Assembly (NCBI RefSeq): GCF_014268275.3
Contig: NZ_CP077084.1
Coordinates: 2,356,001-2,420,000, forward strand
DNA from: Pseudomonas tritici
Lineage (GTDB): Bacteria > Pseudomonadota > Gammaproteobacteria > Pseudomonadales > Pseudomonadaceae
Length of the DNA stretch: 64,000 nucleotides
Direction of reading: 5' to 3'
Within the stretch, counting starts at the first letter, position 1. Every line of letters starts with the position of its first letter. The notes below the pieces were generated by a model. It was not told the origin of the DNA. It did no database searches and saw only the letters and a program-made list of their open reading frames with translations. Positions 25,304-35,322 of this stretch are shown in pieces. A program made the translations under genes and the position numbers.

Positions 25304-25608
25304 GGTTGTTCAGCCGCTGACGCTGCGATCCGGTGTCAGCTGTTTCTCTATCAGTTAGTCATTCCAGCGAAAGTTTGCGTAGGGCATTTCTTATTGTTAG
25401 GAAGTGGCTCATTGACTCATTTTCTTATTTTGTAAAAGACACTTCCAACTTCGTCGTACGAAACTTCTTTTTTATTTTAAAACGGCCGATTTTTGCCTGG
25501 AATCGCTAAGCTTCGAGGCGTTCAAGGACTTTTTCTCAGCAACTTATTCCATGTTTAGCGAGAGGAAGTATCTCAGGGCGCTCATTCATTAACGGCGGGT
25601 AACAACGG
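25304..25608. other. AT-rich intergenic region upstream of vgrG
   Basis: About 305 bp without a convincing gene. It is AT-rich and should hold the vgrG promoter. A TTGACT at 25412-25417 with TAAAAG 15 nt later is a weak candidate. No sigma54 consensus is clear. Confidence 0.5.
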
Positions 25609-27627
25609 ATGGTTAACGCGTTTGTTTCGTCACGTTTCAATCTGATTCTTCCACGCATAAATATCGACTTACAAGTACTGGCATTCAAAGGCAGTGAGGT
25701 CCTTGATCAACCGTTCTTTATCCACGTGCAGGTGGTCAGTGAAAACCCTTCCCTTGATCTACAGGCGTTGCTTCACCAACCCGCCTACCTGGACTTCGGC
25801 GAAATCAACGAAGGCCTGCATGGTCAGGTTTACGCCGTGGGCCGGGATGACCCGGGCCGGCGCATTACTCGTTATCACCTGACCCTGGCGCCCCGCCTGG
25901 CTTACCTTGCACACCGGCATGACCAGCGGATTTTCCAGCAGCGCAGCGTGCCGCAGATCATCGCGGCGGTCCTGGAACAGCATGGCATCCTGGCGGACGC
26001 CTATGCATTCGAGCTAGGCCCTGTGGTTTATCCGCCGCGCACGTTCTGTGTGCAGTACGCGGAAAGTGACTTGCACTTCATCCAGCGGCTGTGTGAAGAG
26101 GAGGGTATTCACTACCATTTTCGTCACAGCGCGGACGCTCACCTGTTGGTCTTTGGTGATGACCAGACCGTGTTTCGCCGCTTGCCCGTGCAGCGCTACT
26201 GCCCTGACGGCGGGCTGCAAGCCGATACAAAAGTGATCCAGCGTTTCGACCTGCGCTTGGCCATCCGTAGCCAAAAGACGGTGCGCCGGGATCACGACTT
26301 TGAACATCCCTCGTTGCACCTGCAGGACAGCGCTGGTTCTGCTTCGATACTCCCGCTTGAGGACTATCGGTACCCCGCAGGTTTTGCCGGCCATGCCCGC
26401 GGCAGGCAATTGGCGCGTCGAGGGCTGGAGCGTCACCAACGCGACCGGCATCGGGCATTGGGCAAGAGTGATCAACCCGCACTGCGCAGTGGGCATTTCC
26501 TTGAACTGCGTGATCATCCCGACCCCTCCTGCAACGACCTTTGGCTGATCACTTCGGTGCGTCACGAGGGTTATCAACCGCAGGTGCTGGAGGAGGCTAC
26601 ACCTGCGGCTGACGTGTTCCGGGGGTATCGCAATCGCTTTATCGCGACACCCTGGCAAGCTGTGCATCGGCCGCCCCTCAAGCACCCCAAACCGACCATC
26701 AATGGCAGCCAGACCGCAACCGTGACGGGGCCAGACGGTGAGGACGTGCATTGCGACGCCTATGGCCGGGTGAAGGTGCGCTTTCACTGGGACCGCCTGG
26801 ACAAGGCGGACGACAAAAGCAGTTGTTGGGTTCGGGTTGCGTCCGGGTGGGCCGGAGACGGGTTCGGCGCAACGATGATCCCGCGCGTGGGCATGGAAGT
26901 GCTGGTGACCTTCCTGGAAGGGGACCCGGACCGGCCGCTGATCAACGGTTGCCTGCCGAACGCGCTGCATCGGCCGGCCTATCCTTTGCCCCAGCACAAG
27001 ACCCGCAGTGTTTTGCGCAGCCGCAGTTCCCTTGGCGGCGAGGGCTCCAACGAAATGTACCTGGAAGACCGTCGTGGCGAAGAGCTTGTTTACCTGCGTG
27101 CGCAGCGCGACCTGGAGCAACGGGTCGGTCATGACAGTCGGTTGGAGGTCGCGGGGGAACGGCGAGAAGTTATCCATGGTTTAAGCACGACTCACGTTGA
27201 AAGTGAAGAGCATCGTCATGTCACCGGCGATCGCAAAGTCGTGCTCAAGGCGAGCGATTACCTTGATGTGCAAGGCGATAGCCGGACCCACGTGACTCAG
27301 AACTTGGTCATTGAGGCGGGGCAGCAGCTTCACCTCAAGTCCGGTGCCAGCCTGGTGATCGATGCCGGTGCGCAACTGAGCCTCCGAGCGGGAGGAGAGC
27401 ATCTGGTCATCCAGGCGGGCGGCATCTTCAGCAGTCGCCCTATCACCCAGGGGGGCTCACCGTCAGGGGGCCTACTGGAGAACACCTTTACGGTGTCCGA
27501 TGTGCCACGGGTCTCCAAGGTACAAAGCAGCATCATGAACCTGTCCAGGCACCTGGGGGCGGATTACTGCCCGGTGTGCGAGCGCTGTCGTGAAGGCCAG
27601 TGTGAGCTGCCGGGGAGGGCTGCCTGA
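25609..27627 (+). CDS. vgrG: type VI secretion spike protein VgrG (TssI)
   Basis: The product has 672 residues. The gp27-like N-terminal domain (FEHPSLHLQD, YRYPAGFAGHARG) is followed by the OB fold (DVHCDAYGRVKVRFHWDR, SCWVRVASGWAG, PRVGMEVLVTFLEGDPDRP) and a beta-helical needle rich in V/T/G/D repeats. The C-terminal tail ends with a Cys-rich segment (DYCPVCERCREGQCEL). VgrG sits at the tip of the T6SS tube and carries effectors. The next gene overlaps by 1 bp (TGATG), marking a vgrG-effector operon. Confidence 0.95.
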   Translation: MVNAFVSSRFNLILPRINIDLQVLAFKGSEVLDQPFFIHVQVVSENPSLDLQALLHQPAYLDFGEINEGLHGQVYAVGRDDPGRRITRYHLTLAPRLAYLAHRHDQRIFQQRSVPQIIAAVLEQHGILADAYAFELGPVVYPPRTFCVQYAESDLHFIQRLCEEEGIHYHFRHSADAHLLVFGDDQTVFRRLPVQRYCPDGGLQADTKVIQRFDLRLAIRSQKTVRRDHDFEHPSLHLQDSAGSASILPLEDYRYPAGFAGHARGRQLARRGLERHQRDRHRALGKSDQPALRSGHFLELRDHPDPSCNDLWLITSVRHEGYQPQVLEEATPAADVFRGYRNRFIATPWQAVHRPPLKHPKPTINGSQTATVTGPDGEDVHCDAYGRVKVRFHWDRLDKADDKSSCWVRVASGWAGDGFGATMIPRVGMEVLVTFLEGDPDRPLINGCLPNALHRPAYPLPQHKTRSVLRSRSSLGGEGSNEMYLEDRRGEELVYLRAQRDLEQRVGHDSRLEVAGERREVIHGLSTTHVESEEHRHVTGDRKVVLKASDYLDVQGDSRTHVTQNLVIEAGQQLHLKSGASLVIDAGAQLSLRAGGEHLVIQAGGIFSSRPITQGGSPSGGLLENTFTVSDVPRVSKVQSSIMNLSRHLGADYCPVCERCREGQCELPGRAA

Positions 27628-28463
27628 TGCAGAACTTGCCAGGCCAATGGATGGCTCAACAGCAGCAGGCTGGGCGACAGCTGTGTTTGATCCTTGAGGG
27701 GCACAGTAACGCGCGACAGCCGCTGCTGGCGGCGCGCAGTTTGTCAGAGTATCGCAGCCTCTATGGCCAGACCGTGCTGGCGGAACTGGCGGTGGAGGGC
27801 CCGGTGATCCTTCTGTTGAAACAGATGAGCGAGCCCGCGCTGCTCAACCTCTTGCAACAGCCCGAAACGAACTGGGGCTGGCTGGGCGCTTTGCCATGCG
27901 AGGACCTGACAGGCGTGGCTCAACACTGGCGCGACCGTTTGCTGGTGGGGCAGGAAGGCGAGCAATCGCTCTACCGTTTTCACGACAACCGCACTCTGGC
28001 GCGTGCATTGGCCTATCTGTGCCTGGAGCACTGGCCGGTATTCCTCGGCCCGTTGATCAGCGTGTGCTACTGGCACGAAGACCGCTGGCGCACGGCTGAC
28101 AACCCAGCCCCCGGTGAGCATTCGCTGCCTGACCCGGTCCCTTGGCTGAACACGCCCAACCCAAACGCCGAAGCCATCCTGCACGCCAATATCCTGCGTT
28201 ACCTGTTGACCGAACACAGCGAAGACTTGGTCGCACTGGTGGAATTCCAGGACCCGAGAATCTGGCTGACACAGGTGCTGGAACAGGCGCGGGCCTGGCA
28301 ATGGCAGGGGCCGGAGCAGTTGGAGTTTTTGGTGGTACGCAGGTTGGAGGAGGCCACAAGGAACAGCTTTATCCGGTGGCAACCGAAAGTGGGAGAAACA
28401 CCGCAGGATCATTTTCAACGGATGGTGGAGCAGTGGGAATTGATGGGGGAAAAGGATGGGTAG
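27627..28463 (+). CDS. DUF4123 T6SS effector adaptor/chaperone (Tap/TEC type)
   Basis: The product has 278 residues. The N-terminal half (ARSLSEYRSLYGQTVLAELAVEGP, then SLYRFHDNRTLARALAYL) matches the DUF4123 pattern of proteins that load effectors on VgrG. It lies between vgrG and the effector genes, which is the standard place. The stop overlaps the start of the lipoprotein gene by 8 bp. Confidence 0.85.
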   Translation: MQNLPGQWMAQQQQAGRQLCLILEGHSNARQPLLAARSLSEYRSLYGQTVLAELAVEGPVILLLKQMSEPALLNLLQQPETNWGWLGALPCEDLTGVAQHWRDRLLVGQEGEQSLYRFHDNRTLARALAYLCLEHWPVFLGPLISVCYWHEDRWRTADNPAPGEHSLPDPVPWLNTPNPNAEAILHANILRYLLTEHSEDLVALVEFQDPRIWLTQVLEQARAWQWQGPEQLEFLVVRRLEEATRNSFIRWQPKVGETPQDHFQRMVEQWELMGEKDG

Positions 28464-29223
28464 GCGAAGTGTTGGAGTGTTGGTCGCGCTGGGTCTAATG
28501 GGTTGTGCGGGAGAGCCGGTTGATAGCGTTACGTTGGAGGTGGATTTACCAGCGGAATTTGAACTCAAAACGGCTGCGAATTATCTGCCCGCGACTGGTG
28601 AGACCTGCACTTTGCCGCGACGTCGAGGCAAGGGTTCGGAACGGAAAGTGTTCTTTACTGATTACAAATCTTTGCCAAGTCGGGTGAGCTATGAACTACC
28701 GCTGAGTGAAAAAATCGAGGGTTGCCCTTCGGTGCTGCGAAGTCTGGAGTTTGAGTTTTATGCGAAGTGGGGTAAGCGTGATACGGACGTAGGTGGGGAT
28801 CGTGCAGGTATTGCCATTCGAGATGGCTGGAATGATCAACCTGGTATGCCTGAGTCGGGTGTACAGGAGCTAATCGGGCAATGTCAGTGGCGGTTCAGGA
28901 CGGTGGGGCCGTTTCATGCGATCAGGAAGCTTCTGCGATGTCGCTCGATGAATGAAAGGGGAGAGTTGCAGAATTCTCTGGCCGGTGGTGTTGCTCAACG
29001 TGATCAGTTAGCAGGGAAAACGCTCAGGATGGTGCTGACGGTCACTGATGAGGAAGAGCCAGCTGTTGGGGATAACTGGGTAGTCGTACCAGGAGGCTGG
29101 AGGCGTTGTAAAGGTAAAAACTTTGAGGACCTTTACGGCTTTTGTGACGGCAATACCACCGACTTTAAGCCTATAAAAATGCCGGATGGTCGTGTTTGTG
29201 ATGTCTATCCATCGTGTAAATAA
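28456..29223 (+). CDS. lipoprotein, probable immunity protein for the T6SS lipase
   Basis: The product has 255 residues. The N-terminus MGRRSVGVLVALGLMGCAG has basic residues, a hydrophobic stretch and a lipobox ending in Cys17, so it should be a lipidated periplasmic protein. There is no domain I recognise; it has many Cys (about ten), which suggests disulfides. It sits between the adaptor and the lipase, and immunity proteins of periplasm-acting lipases are usually exported lipoproteins. This role is an inference from position. Base composition is lower in GC than its neighbours. Confidence 0.65.
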   Translation: MGRRSVGVLVALGLMGCAGEPVDSVTLEVDLPAEFELKTAANYLPATGETCTLPRRRGKGSERKVFFTDYKSLPSRVSYELPLSEKIEGCPSVLRSLEFEFYAKWGKRDTDVGGDRAGIAIRDGWNDQPGMPESGVQELIGQCQWRFRTVGPFHAIRKLLRCRSMNERGELQNSLAGGVAQRDQLAGKTLRMVLTVTDEEEPAVGDNWVVVPGGWRRCKGKNFEDLYGFCDGNTTDFKPIKMPDGRVCDVYPSCK

Positions 29224-29237
29224 CAAGGAGCAAGTTC

Positions 29238-31388
29238 ATGACGCTGGATGCATGGAAGCAATCTTTTTTCAGTGATAGAAAGCCGGCCTGTTCAGTGCGT
29301 GGGCATTGGGTGAGCTTTTGCCTCGTCGATGAACTGGGCGTGGGAACGGCATACGGTGGCCTGCCTTACACTGTCCACGATAGTGCAGGGCAGCAGTACA
29401 AAGGCAGGTTAGATGGAGAAGGGTTTGCCAAGTTGCAAGATATTTATTGTGGGCCTGTGGTGCTTGTTTTTGATGACCTGTATTCAGGTACAGAGCAGCC
29501 CTATCATTGGCTGATGTTGCGTTCCACCTACAAGCTACCTATCACCGAGCTTCAAATTCGGGCGGAGCAGACTCGGTTTGCTGCTTCTGATGGCCGGCGG
29601 CCCGACAGTAATCCTGCTCAGCAAAAGGCCAACCGGTTTTATCAAGTTGAAGTGCGTGATTTAGTCCGTCATGTCGCCCACTTGCCACCGATTATGCGAC
29701 GGACTTATCAACCCCAGCAGCATGCATTGAAAATGATGGGTGACTTGGGATTCGGGCCCCCTCAGTCGATCTTGGCAGGAATCGTGTTGTTTCCCAACAA
29801 CCACACCGCTATGGAGGTTCGACCACTGCGGGCCTTACGCCCGATGCTTTCAACGGCAGACAGTTTCTGTGCCTTGAACCTTTATCAGCTGGCACTGATG
29901 GCCACCTTGAGTTATTGCCATTTCGGCCAGGAGCCACCTAAAAAGCCTCACGACCAGGTTCAATTCCCCCTCAACCCAAGCGTCGGCCATCTATTTGCCG
30001 AAGAGCTATCGGGTTACCACGAGGCTTGGCGATTTGATGCAGAGCAAGTGGACCGTTTCTACCCCCTTTACGAAGAGGTCCCTTACTCCCGGCGTTTTGA
30101 GATTCTACCTTTCGATCCTGAGTTATACCCACAAAACCAACCGGAGCTGGAGGATGAGCAGGAGCACCCAGCCAATTTGCACTTTTTCGATGATGAAAAG
30201 TTTGGGACGGATACCCAGGCTTTTATCACCCATCACGATGACGTAATCCTGATTGCCGTGCGTGGTACCGCGAGCGCTGCAGACGGGTTGCGAGATGCCA
30301 ACGCCCATCAGGTGGATTTTCTCGAGGGTGTCGGCAAGGCTCACGAAGGTTTTTATGAGGCCTACCGGGCAATGCGTAATTTCGTGCTGCGCTACCTAGA
30401 CCAATTCCACACCGACCAACGAATAATCATCTGCGGCCACAGCCTGGGCGGCGCAATCGCTTTGCTTTTGGCAGAAGGCCTACGCCGAGCACCGGATGCC
30501 AACTACAACATCCTCCTCTATACCTACGGCGCCCCCCGCGCCGCTGATGCCGAATTCACAGCAGGCGCCTCCACCTTGGTCCACCACCGCATCGTCAACC
30601 ACAACGACCCAGTTCCCAGCGTCCCGGCGCCATGGATGAACACCACCGCCAAACTCTGGGTCCCTGGTGCCGTCACCCTGTTCAGTGCCCCTGCACCGGG
30701 CGGCCTGCTGTTCGCCGCCGGTCTGGTTCGTTTCGGTGGGAACCCTTATCAGCACCATGGCGAACAACAACACTTCATGCCGATCATGCTCGCGGATGGC
30801 ACGCGTTCTTCGGTGCTTTGGAAGCCCGGTTGTGAATCCATTCAAGAAGCGGGTTGCAACCGAGCGTTGCAAGTCCACGGCGACATGCCCGACCGCGAAA
30901 ACCTGCTAAAACAGCTGTTCCAGGCCAACCAGCACTTCATGACCGCCAGCTACATCCCGGCTGCCTGGGCGACGTTGCGTCGCTGGCAACAAACCCAGGA
31001 AAGCGACGGCCCATTGGTCACGCCAAGAGAGTTTGAATTACTTGATCATGCACTGGAGGGCATGCGCCAGCAGTTGCGAAACAAACGCAGGGAACTGGCC
31101 CGGCTAAGACCTGCCAACGACCGTGGCTATGAACACAACGAAGCCTTGAACGCCGAGATCGATCGCTTGCACACCAGCCGCGAGCGCCTTGCCACCCTGC
31201 GCTGGCGCCGTCTGGACGCCCGTGATGTCTACGGCAGTCACGCCCACGGCGCTCATTTGCAACCCAGCCTCAAGCGCTGGTTCAGCCACCGTGAAAACCG
31301 TGAACCGGCCCAGGTCGCCAGTATCCCTCCCGCCACGCAAACCGAATGGGGGAGGGCGCAAACGCTGGATATCGACTCGATCGTATGA
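29238..31388 (+). CDS. T6SS class 3 lipase effector (Tle-type)
   Basis: The product has 716 residues, with AAGGAG before the ATG. The first 330 residues match no domain I know. The alpha/beta-hydrolase core begins at DVILIAVRGTAS (about 335-346) and has the nucleophile elbow CGHSLGGA with Ser402, and HNDPVPSVP downstream as in class 3 lipases. The last 150 residues form a charged, coiled-coil-like tail. Placement after vgrG and a DUF4123 gene marks it as an antibacterial phospholipase effector. It resembles the class 3 lipase effectors (such as TseL) rather than Tle1, which uses GFSRGA. Confidence 0.85.
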   Translation: MTLDAWKQSFFSDRKPACSVRGHWVSFCLVDELGVGTAYGGLPYTVHDSAGQQYKGRLDGEGFAKLQDIYCGPVVLVFDDLYSGTEQPYHWLMLRSTYKLPITELQIRAEQTRFAASDGRRPDSNPAQQKANRFYQVEVRDLVRHVAHLPPIMRRTYQPQQHALKMMGDLGFGPPQSILAGIVLFPNNHTAMEVRPLRALRPMLSTADSFCALNLYQLALMATLSYCHFGQEPPKKPHDQVQFPLNPSVGHLFAEELSGYHEAWRFDAEQVDRFYPLYEEVPYSRRFEILPFDPELYPQNQPELEDEQEHPANLHFFDDEKFGTDTQAFITHHDDVILIAVRGTASAADGLRDANAHQVDFLEGVGKAHEGFYEAYRAMRNFVLRYLDQFHTDQRIIICGHSLGGAIALLLAEGLRRAPDANYNILLYTYGAPRAADAEFTAGASTLVHHRIVNHNDPVPSVPAPWMNTTAKLWVPGAVTLFSAPAPGGLLFAAGLVRFGGNPYQHHGEQQHFMPIMLADGTRSSVLWKPGCESIQEAGCNRALQVHGDMPDRENLLKQLFQANQHFMTASYIPAAWATLRRWQQTQESDGPLVTPREFELLDHALEGMRQQLRNKRRELARLRPANDRGYEHNEALNAEIDRLHTSRERLATLRWRRLDARDVYGSHAHGAHLQPSLKRWFSHRENREPAQVASIPPATQTEWGRAQTLDIDSIV

Positions 31389-31397
31389 CCGAGACGT

Positions 31398-32633
31398 TTA
31401 CATAAACTCCACCTGCGCTGGCTGACGCTTCATCAACACGTTGCCATTGCGGATCGAGTACAGCGGCAAGCCCTGGCTGCGGATGACCTCGTAGTCGCTG
31501 TCCGCCGACAGGATCAACAGGTTGGCTGGCCGTCCAGGCTCCAGGCCGTAGCGGTCACCCAGGGCCATGGCCTTGGCGCTGTTGTCGGTGACCAGGTCGA
31601 GGGCGCTTTGCAGGTTGCGGTAGCCGAGCATGTGGCAGATGTGCAAACCGGCTTCGAGCACCCGCAGGATGTTGCCGTTGCCCAGGGGGTACCAGGGGTC
31701 GACGATGGAGTCCTGGCCGAAGCACACGTTCATGCCGGCTTCCAGCAGTTCGTTGACCCGGGTGACGCCGCGGCGTTTCGGGAAGGTGTCGAAGCGGCCT
31801 TGCAGGTGAATGCTCTCGGTGGGGCAGGAGACGAAACTGATACCTGAGTGCCCGAGCAAGCGAAAGAGTTTGGCGCAATAGGCATTGTCGTAGGAGCCCA
31901 TGGCCGTGGTGTGACTGGCGGTGACGCGGGCGCCCATGTCGCGGCTGCGGGCTTCTTCGGCCAGCACTTCGAGAAAGCGCGAGTGCGGGTCATCGGTTTC
32001 GTCGCAGTGCACGTCCACCAGGCAGCCGGTCCGTTCAGCCAGGTCCATCAGGAACTTCACCGAACTCACGCCTTGGTCGCGGGTGTATTCAAAGTGCGGG
32101 ATACCACCGATCACGTCGGCGCCCAGGCGAATGGCTTCTTCCATCAGCTCGCGGCCGTTGCGGTACGACTCGATGCCTTCCTGGGGGAACGCGACGATCT
32201 GCAGGTCGATCAGGTGCGTGCTTTCTTCACGCACTTGCAGCATGGCCTTGAGTGCTGTGAGGTCCGGGTCGGTGACGTCGACGTGGGTGCGCACATGCTG
32301 GATACCGTGGGCGGCGAGGGTCTGGATAGTCTTTTTGGCGCGGGCCTTGGTGTCTTCCTGGGTGATGGTGGCTTTGCGTTCGCCCCAGCATTCGATGCCT
32401 TCGAACAGGGTGCCGCTCATGTTCCAGCGCGGCTCGCCGGCGGTCAGGGTGGCGTCGAGATGGATATGCGGTTCGACAAAGGGTGGAATCACCAGGTTGC
32501 CGGCGGCGTCCAGGGCGTCGGCCGCCGCACTCGGTGCGCCCGATTGTGGGGTGATGCTGGCGATCCGGCCATGTTCCAGGTGCAGATCATGCAGGCCTTC
32601 ACGGTTGCGCAGGCGGGCGTTGATGATGTGCAT
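31398..32633 (-). CDS. codA: cytosine deaminase
   Basis: The ATG at 32633 is chosen (an upstream TTG at 32639 is less likely), with AGAGGA 8 nt before it, giving 411 residues. Amidohydrolase metal motifs are PFVEPHIHLDA, HCDETDD and SHTTAMGSYD, with FGQDSIVDPWYPLGN typical of CodA. It converts cytosine to uracil and ammonia. It is last in the codB-pucR-codA operon. Confidence 0.9.
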   Translation of the reverse strand: MHIINARLRNREGLHDLHLEHGRIASITPQSGAPSAAADALDAAGNLVIPPFVEPHIHLDATLTAGEPRWNMSGTLFEGIECWGERKATITQEDTKARAKKTIQTLAAHGIQHVRTHVDVTDPDLTALKAMLQVREESTHLIDLQIVAFPQEGIESYRNGRELMEEAIRLGADVIGGIPHFEYTRDQGVSSVKFLMDLAERTGCLVDVHCDETDDPHSRFLEVLAEEARSRDMGARVTASHTTAMGSYDNAYCAKLFRLLGHSGISFVSCPTESIHLQGRFDTFPKRRGVTRVNELLEAGMNVCFGQDSIVDPWYPLGNGNILRVLEAGLHICHMLGYRNLQSALDLVTDNSAKAMALGDRYGLEPGRPANLLILSADSDYEVIRSQGLPLYSIRNGNVLMKRQPAQVEFM

Positions 32634-32660
32634 GGGCAAGTTCCTCTTGGCTAAAAACAG

Positions 32661-33866
32661 TCAGGCAGACAGCCGCCAGATCATCAGCGCAATGCCGATG
32701 TCCAGGCGATCATAAGCATTATCCAGCGTCAGCCCGCACAGGGCTTCGATGCGCTGGACGCGGTGCGTCAGGGTGTTGCGGTGCACGGCCAGGCGCTGGG
32801 CGGCGGCCACAAGGTTACCATTCTCGTGAAACCAGGCTTCCAGCGTGGGCATGAGGCTGGGGCCATGGTGCCGGTCGTGGCGCAGCAAGGGGCCGAGGCG
32901 TTCATTCAGGAATTGGTCGAGCAGGGCGCGATCACGCACGCCGCTGAGCAGCTTGAGCACGCCCAGTTCGTCGTACACGCATAGCCCGGCGCGTTCGCTG
33001 AAACGCCGCGCAGCCGCGAGTGCCTGGCGTGCTTCCTCCTGCGCCTGGGCCAGGCGTGCGGGTGGGTGAGCGGCGGCGCTGAGGCCAATAAACAATTTAA
33101 GCGGCGACAGGCGCAGATTCAGTGGGTTGAGCCAGTTGGCCAATTGCTGGCGGTTGGCCAATGCTGCGGCAGCGTCCTGTGCCGGCAGCAGCAACGTCCA
33201 TTGGCCGGCTCGACCCTGCACCGGCAACCCGGCCGAGAACTGACGTAAACGGCGGCTGATGGCGTCGTGTTGTCGGGCCAGTTGCGCCTCCACAGAAGCC
33301 GCATCACCCTGGGCAAACAGCGATTCACTGCCTTCCAGTTGCAGTTGCACCACCTGCCAATGCCCGGCCAGCGGCATGCCCAACTGCGTGGCCCGGTGCA
33401 ACAAGAGATCCAGGGATTGGTAGTCGCCGGTCAGCAAGCGTTCCAGTACGTCATGCCGCGAGCGCCCCAACTGCTCGGACTGGATCAGCGCCGAACCGAT
33501 AGCTTGGGTCACCAATACCATTTTCAGCGAGTAGGGCTGTTCGACCAGCGGCATGCCGGCGGCTTCGGCAGCGTCGAGTAAGCGCTGGGGGATCGCCTGG
33601 ATATAGGACGGCCCGGTCAGAACCACCAACCCAGCCACTTGACGCTCGCAGGCTTCCTCCAGCAATTGCAGCAGGTTGGCTTCGTCGCGCGGGTGATTGA
33701 TCCCGGTGACGAATACCAGTTCGCCGCCCAGCACCCATTCGGCGATCCCGCTGTTTTCCGCCACATAAGGCCAGCGCACGCCGTTATCCAGGCCCGCCTC
33801 GCCCGCGCGCAGGCGCATGGACTCCAAGCCTGGCAGTGCGAGCACATCGGCAAGGGTCAGGCTCAT
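32661..33866 (-). CDS. PucR-family transcriptional regulator
   Basis: The product has 401 residues: an N-terminal PucR purine-catabolism sensing domain (residues 1-125) and a C-terminal PucR helix-turn-helix (FHENGNLVAAAQRLAVHRNTL, then LDNAYDRLDIGIALMIW). It overlaps the end of codB by 4 bp and precedes codA by 27 bp. Such regulators respond to purine- or pyrimidine-related compounds, so it probably controls this operon. Confidence 0.9.
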   Translation of the reverse strand: MSLTLADVLALPGLESMRLRAGEAGLDNGVRWPYVAENSGIAEWVLGGELVFVTGINHPRDEANLLQLLEEACERQVAGLVVLTGPSYIQAIPQRLLDAAEAAGMPLVEQPYSLKMVLVTQAIGSALIQSEQLGRSRHDVLERLLTGDYQSLDLLLHRATQLGMPLAGHWQVVQLQLEGSESLFAQGDAASVEAQLARQHDAISRRLRQFSAGLPVQGRAGQWTLLLPAQDAAAALANRQQLANWLNPLNLRLSPLKLFIGLSAAAHPPARLAQAQEEARQALAAARRFSERAGLCVYDELGVLKLLSGVRDRALLDQFLNERLGPLLRHDRHHGPSLMPTLEAWFHENGNLVAAAQRLAVHRNTLTHRVQRIEALCGLTLDNAYDRLDIGIALMIWRLSA

Positions 33867-35131
33867 GCTTGAGCGTCAGCCAACGGCGCTCGCACCCGTA
33901 GTACGGCGGTGAGCGCGATGTAGGTCAACGACGCGGCGACGATACCCACCAATGGCGCGACCCAGGGCGAGTTGAACGCCAGCACCGTGCCCACGGCATA
34001 GGCGACCAGTCCTGGCCAGTTGAACGCAGGCAGGCGGGCGTCGGCCAGGCGTGGATAGTGGCCGCGATAGCGATAGAAGAAGTCCGCCATGATTACCCCA
34101 CCAATCGGCGGGATCACCGTACCCAGCACAATCAAATAGGGCACCAGCAAGTCGTACATGCCGAGTAACGCCAGCAGGGTGCCGATCACCGCACCGGCCA
34201 GGGTCACGGTCTTGCGCCGTTTGGTGCGCAGCAAGTTGCAGCCGGCCACGGCGAAGTTGTAGATGGTGTTGTCCTGGGTACTCCAGATATTGAGTAGCAA
34301 CATGGCCATCGCCGCCATGGCAAAGCCTTGCAGCAACAACACTTCGACTACGTCCGGTTGCTGGTAGACGATGGCACCGTAGGCGCCGATCAGCACCATC
34401 AAGCCGTTGCCGATAAAGAAACCGATCAGGCTCGCCAGCACCGCCACCTTGGCCGAACGCGAAAACCGCGTCCAATTGGTGGCCTGGGTCGCACCGCTGA
34501 CAAAGGTGCCGAACACCAGGGTAATCGCCGTGGACAAGTCCAGCTCAGCGGTCGGTACCACTGCCAGCAGTCCGTCCAGTCCACCGACTTTCACTGTGGC
34601 TACCCACATCGACAGAAACAGCAGAATGCCCATGGCCGGCACCGCGATATAGGACAGAATTTCCAGCCCACGATAACCAATGTAGGCCGTGGCGCAGAAC
34701 ACCAGACCAAACAACACCATCAACGCAAGCACACTGCCCTGGCTCAGTTCGAAATACTTGCCAAGCACTACGGCAGCAGTGGCAGTACCCCAGGCATACC
34801 AGCCGATTTGAGTGAAGCCGAGGATCAAGTCGCTGAGTTTGCTGCCCACTTCGCCAAAGCAGAAGCGCCCCATCAACACTGAATTCAGCCCGCTCTTGAA
34901 GGCGATGTAACCCAGGCCTGCGGCGTACATACCCAACAAAAGGTTACCCAGGGCCACCACGCCGAGCATGTCGACGAAACTGAACGCCACCCCCAGCTTG
35001 CCGCCGGCAAACATGGTCGCGGTAAAAAAGGTAAAGCCCAGCAGCACCATGGCGGTTGATGCCAGACCCTTGCGCGCATGCATGGGGACTTCGCTGAGGG
35101 GGTAGTCGTTGCCCGGTTCTTGCTGCGTCAT
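33863..35131 (-). CDS. codB: cytosine permease
   Basis: The start at 35131 is chosen for GGAGCAAGG just upstream; it gives 422 residues. About twelve membrane segments are visible, with the NCS1 family pattern (FFTATMFAGGKLGVAFSF, then IVLGTVIPPIGGVIMADFF). It imports cytosine with a cation. First gene of the codB-pucR-codA operon; the downstream permease-regulator-enzyme order is compact. Confidence 0.9.
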   Translation of the reverse strand: MTQQEPGNDYPLSEVPMHARKGLASTAMVLLGFTFFTATMFAGGKLGVAFSFVDMLGVVALGNLLLGMYAAGLGYIAFKSGLNSVLMGRFCFGEVGSKLSDLILGFTQIGWYAWGTATAAVVLGKYFELSQGSVLALMVLFGLVFCATAYIGYRGLEILSYIAVPAMGILLFLSMWVATVKVGGLDGLLAVVPTAELDLSTAITLVFGTFVSGATQATNWTRFSRSAKVAVLASLIGFFIGNGLMVLIGAYGAIVYQQPDVVEVLLLQGFAMAAMAMLLLNIWSTQDNTIYNFAVAGCNLLRTKRRKTVTLAGAVIGTLLALLGMYDLLVPYLIVLGTVIPPIGGVIMADFFYRYRGHYPRLADARLPAFNWPGLVAYAVGTVLAFNSPWVAPLVGIVAASLTYIALTAVLRVRAPLADAQA

Positions 35132-35322
35132 GTGCCTTGCTCCCTGAGTGAGTGACGCAGCCCTGTTGCACCGTGCGTGCCAAATCGGCAGCAGTGACAA
35201 ACGCACGGTGGGCGCTGTGCACCGTGCACAGTTTTTATAGCGAAAGAGGGGGGAAGCACAGCAAGGAATGGTCGCAGTGCCCAGTCGGGCACGAAAGCAG
35301 TGCAGCAGTGATACAAAGTGGA

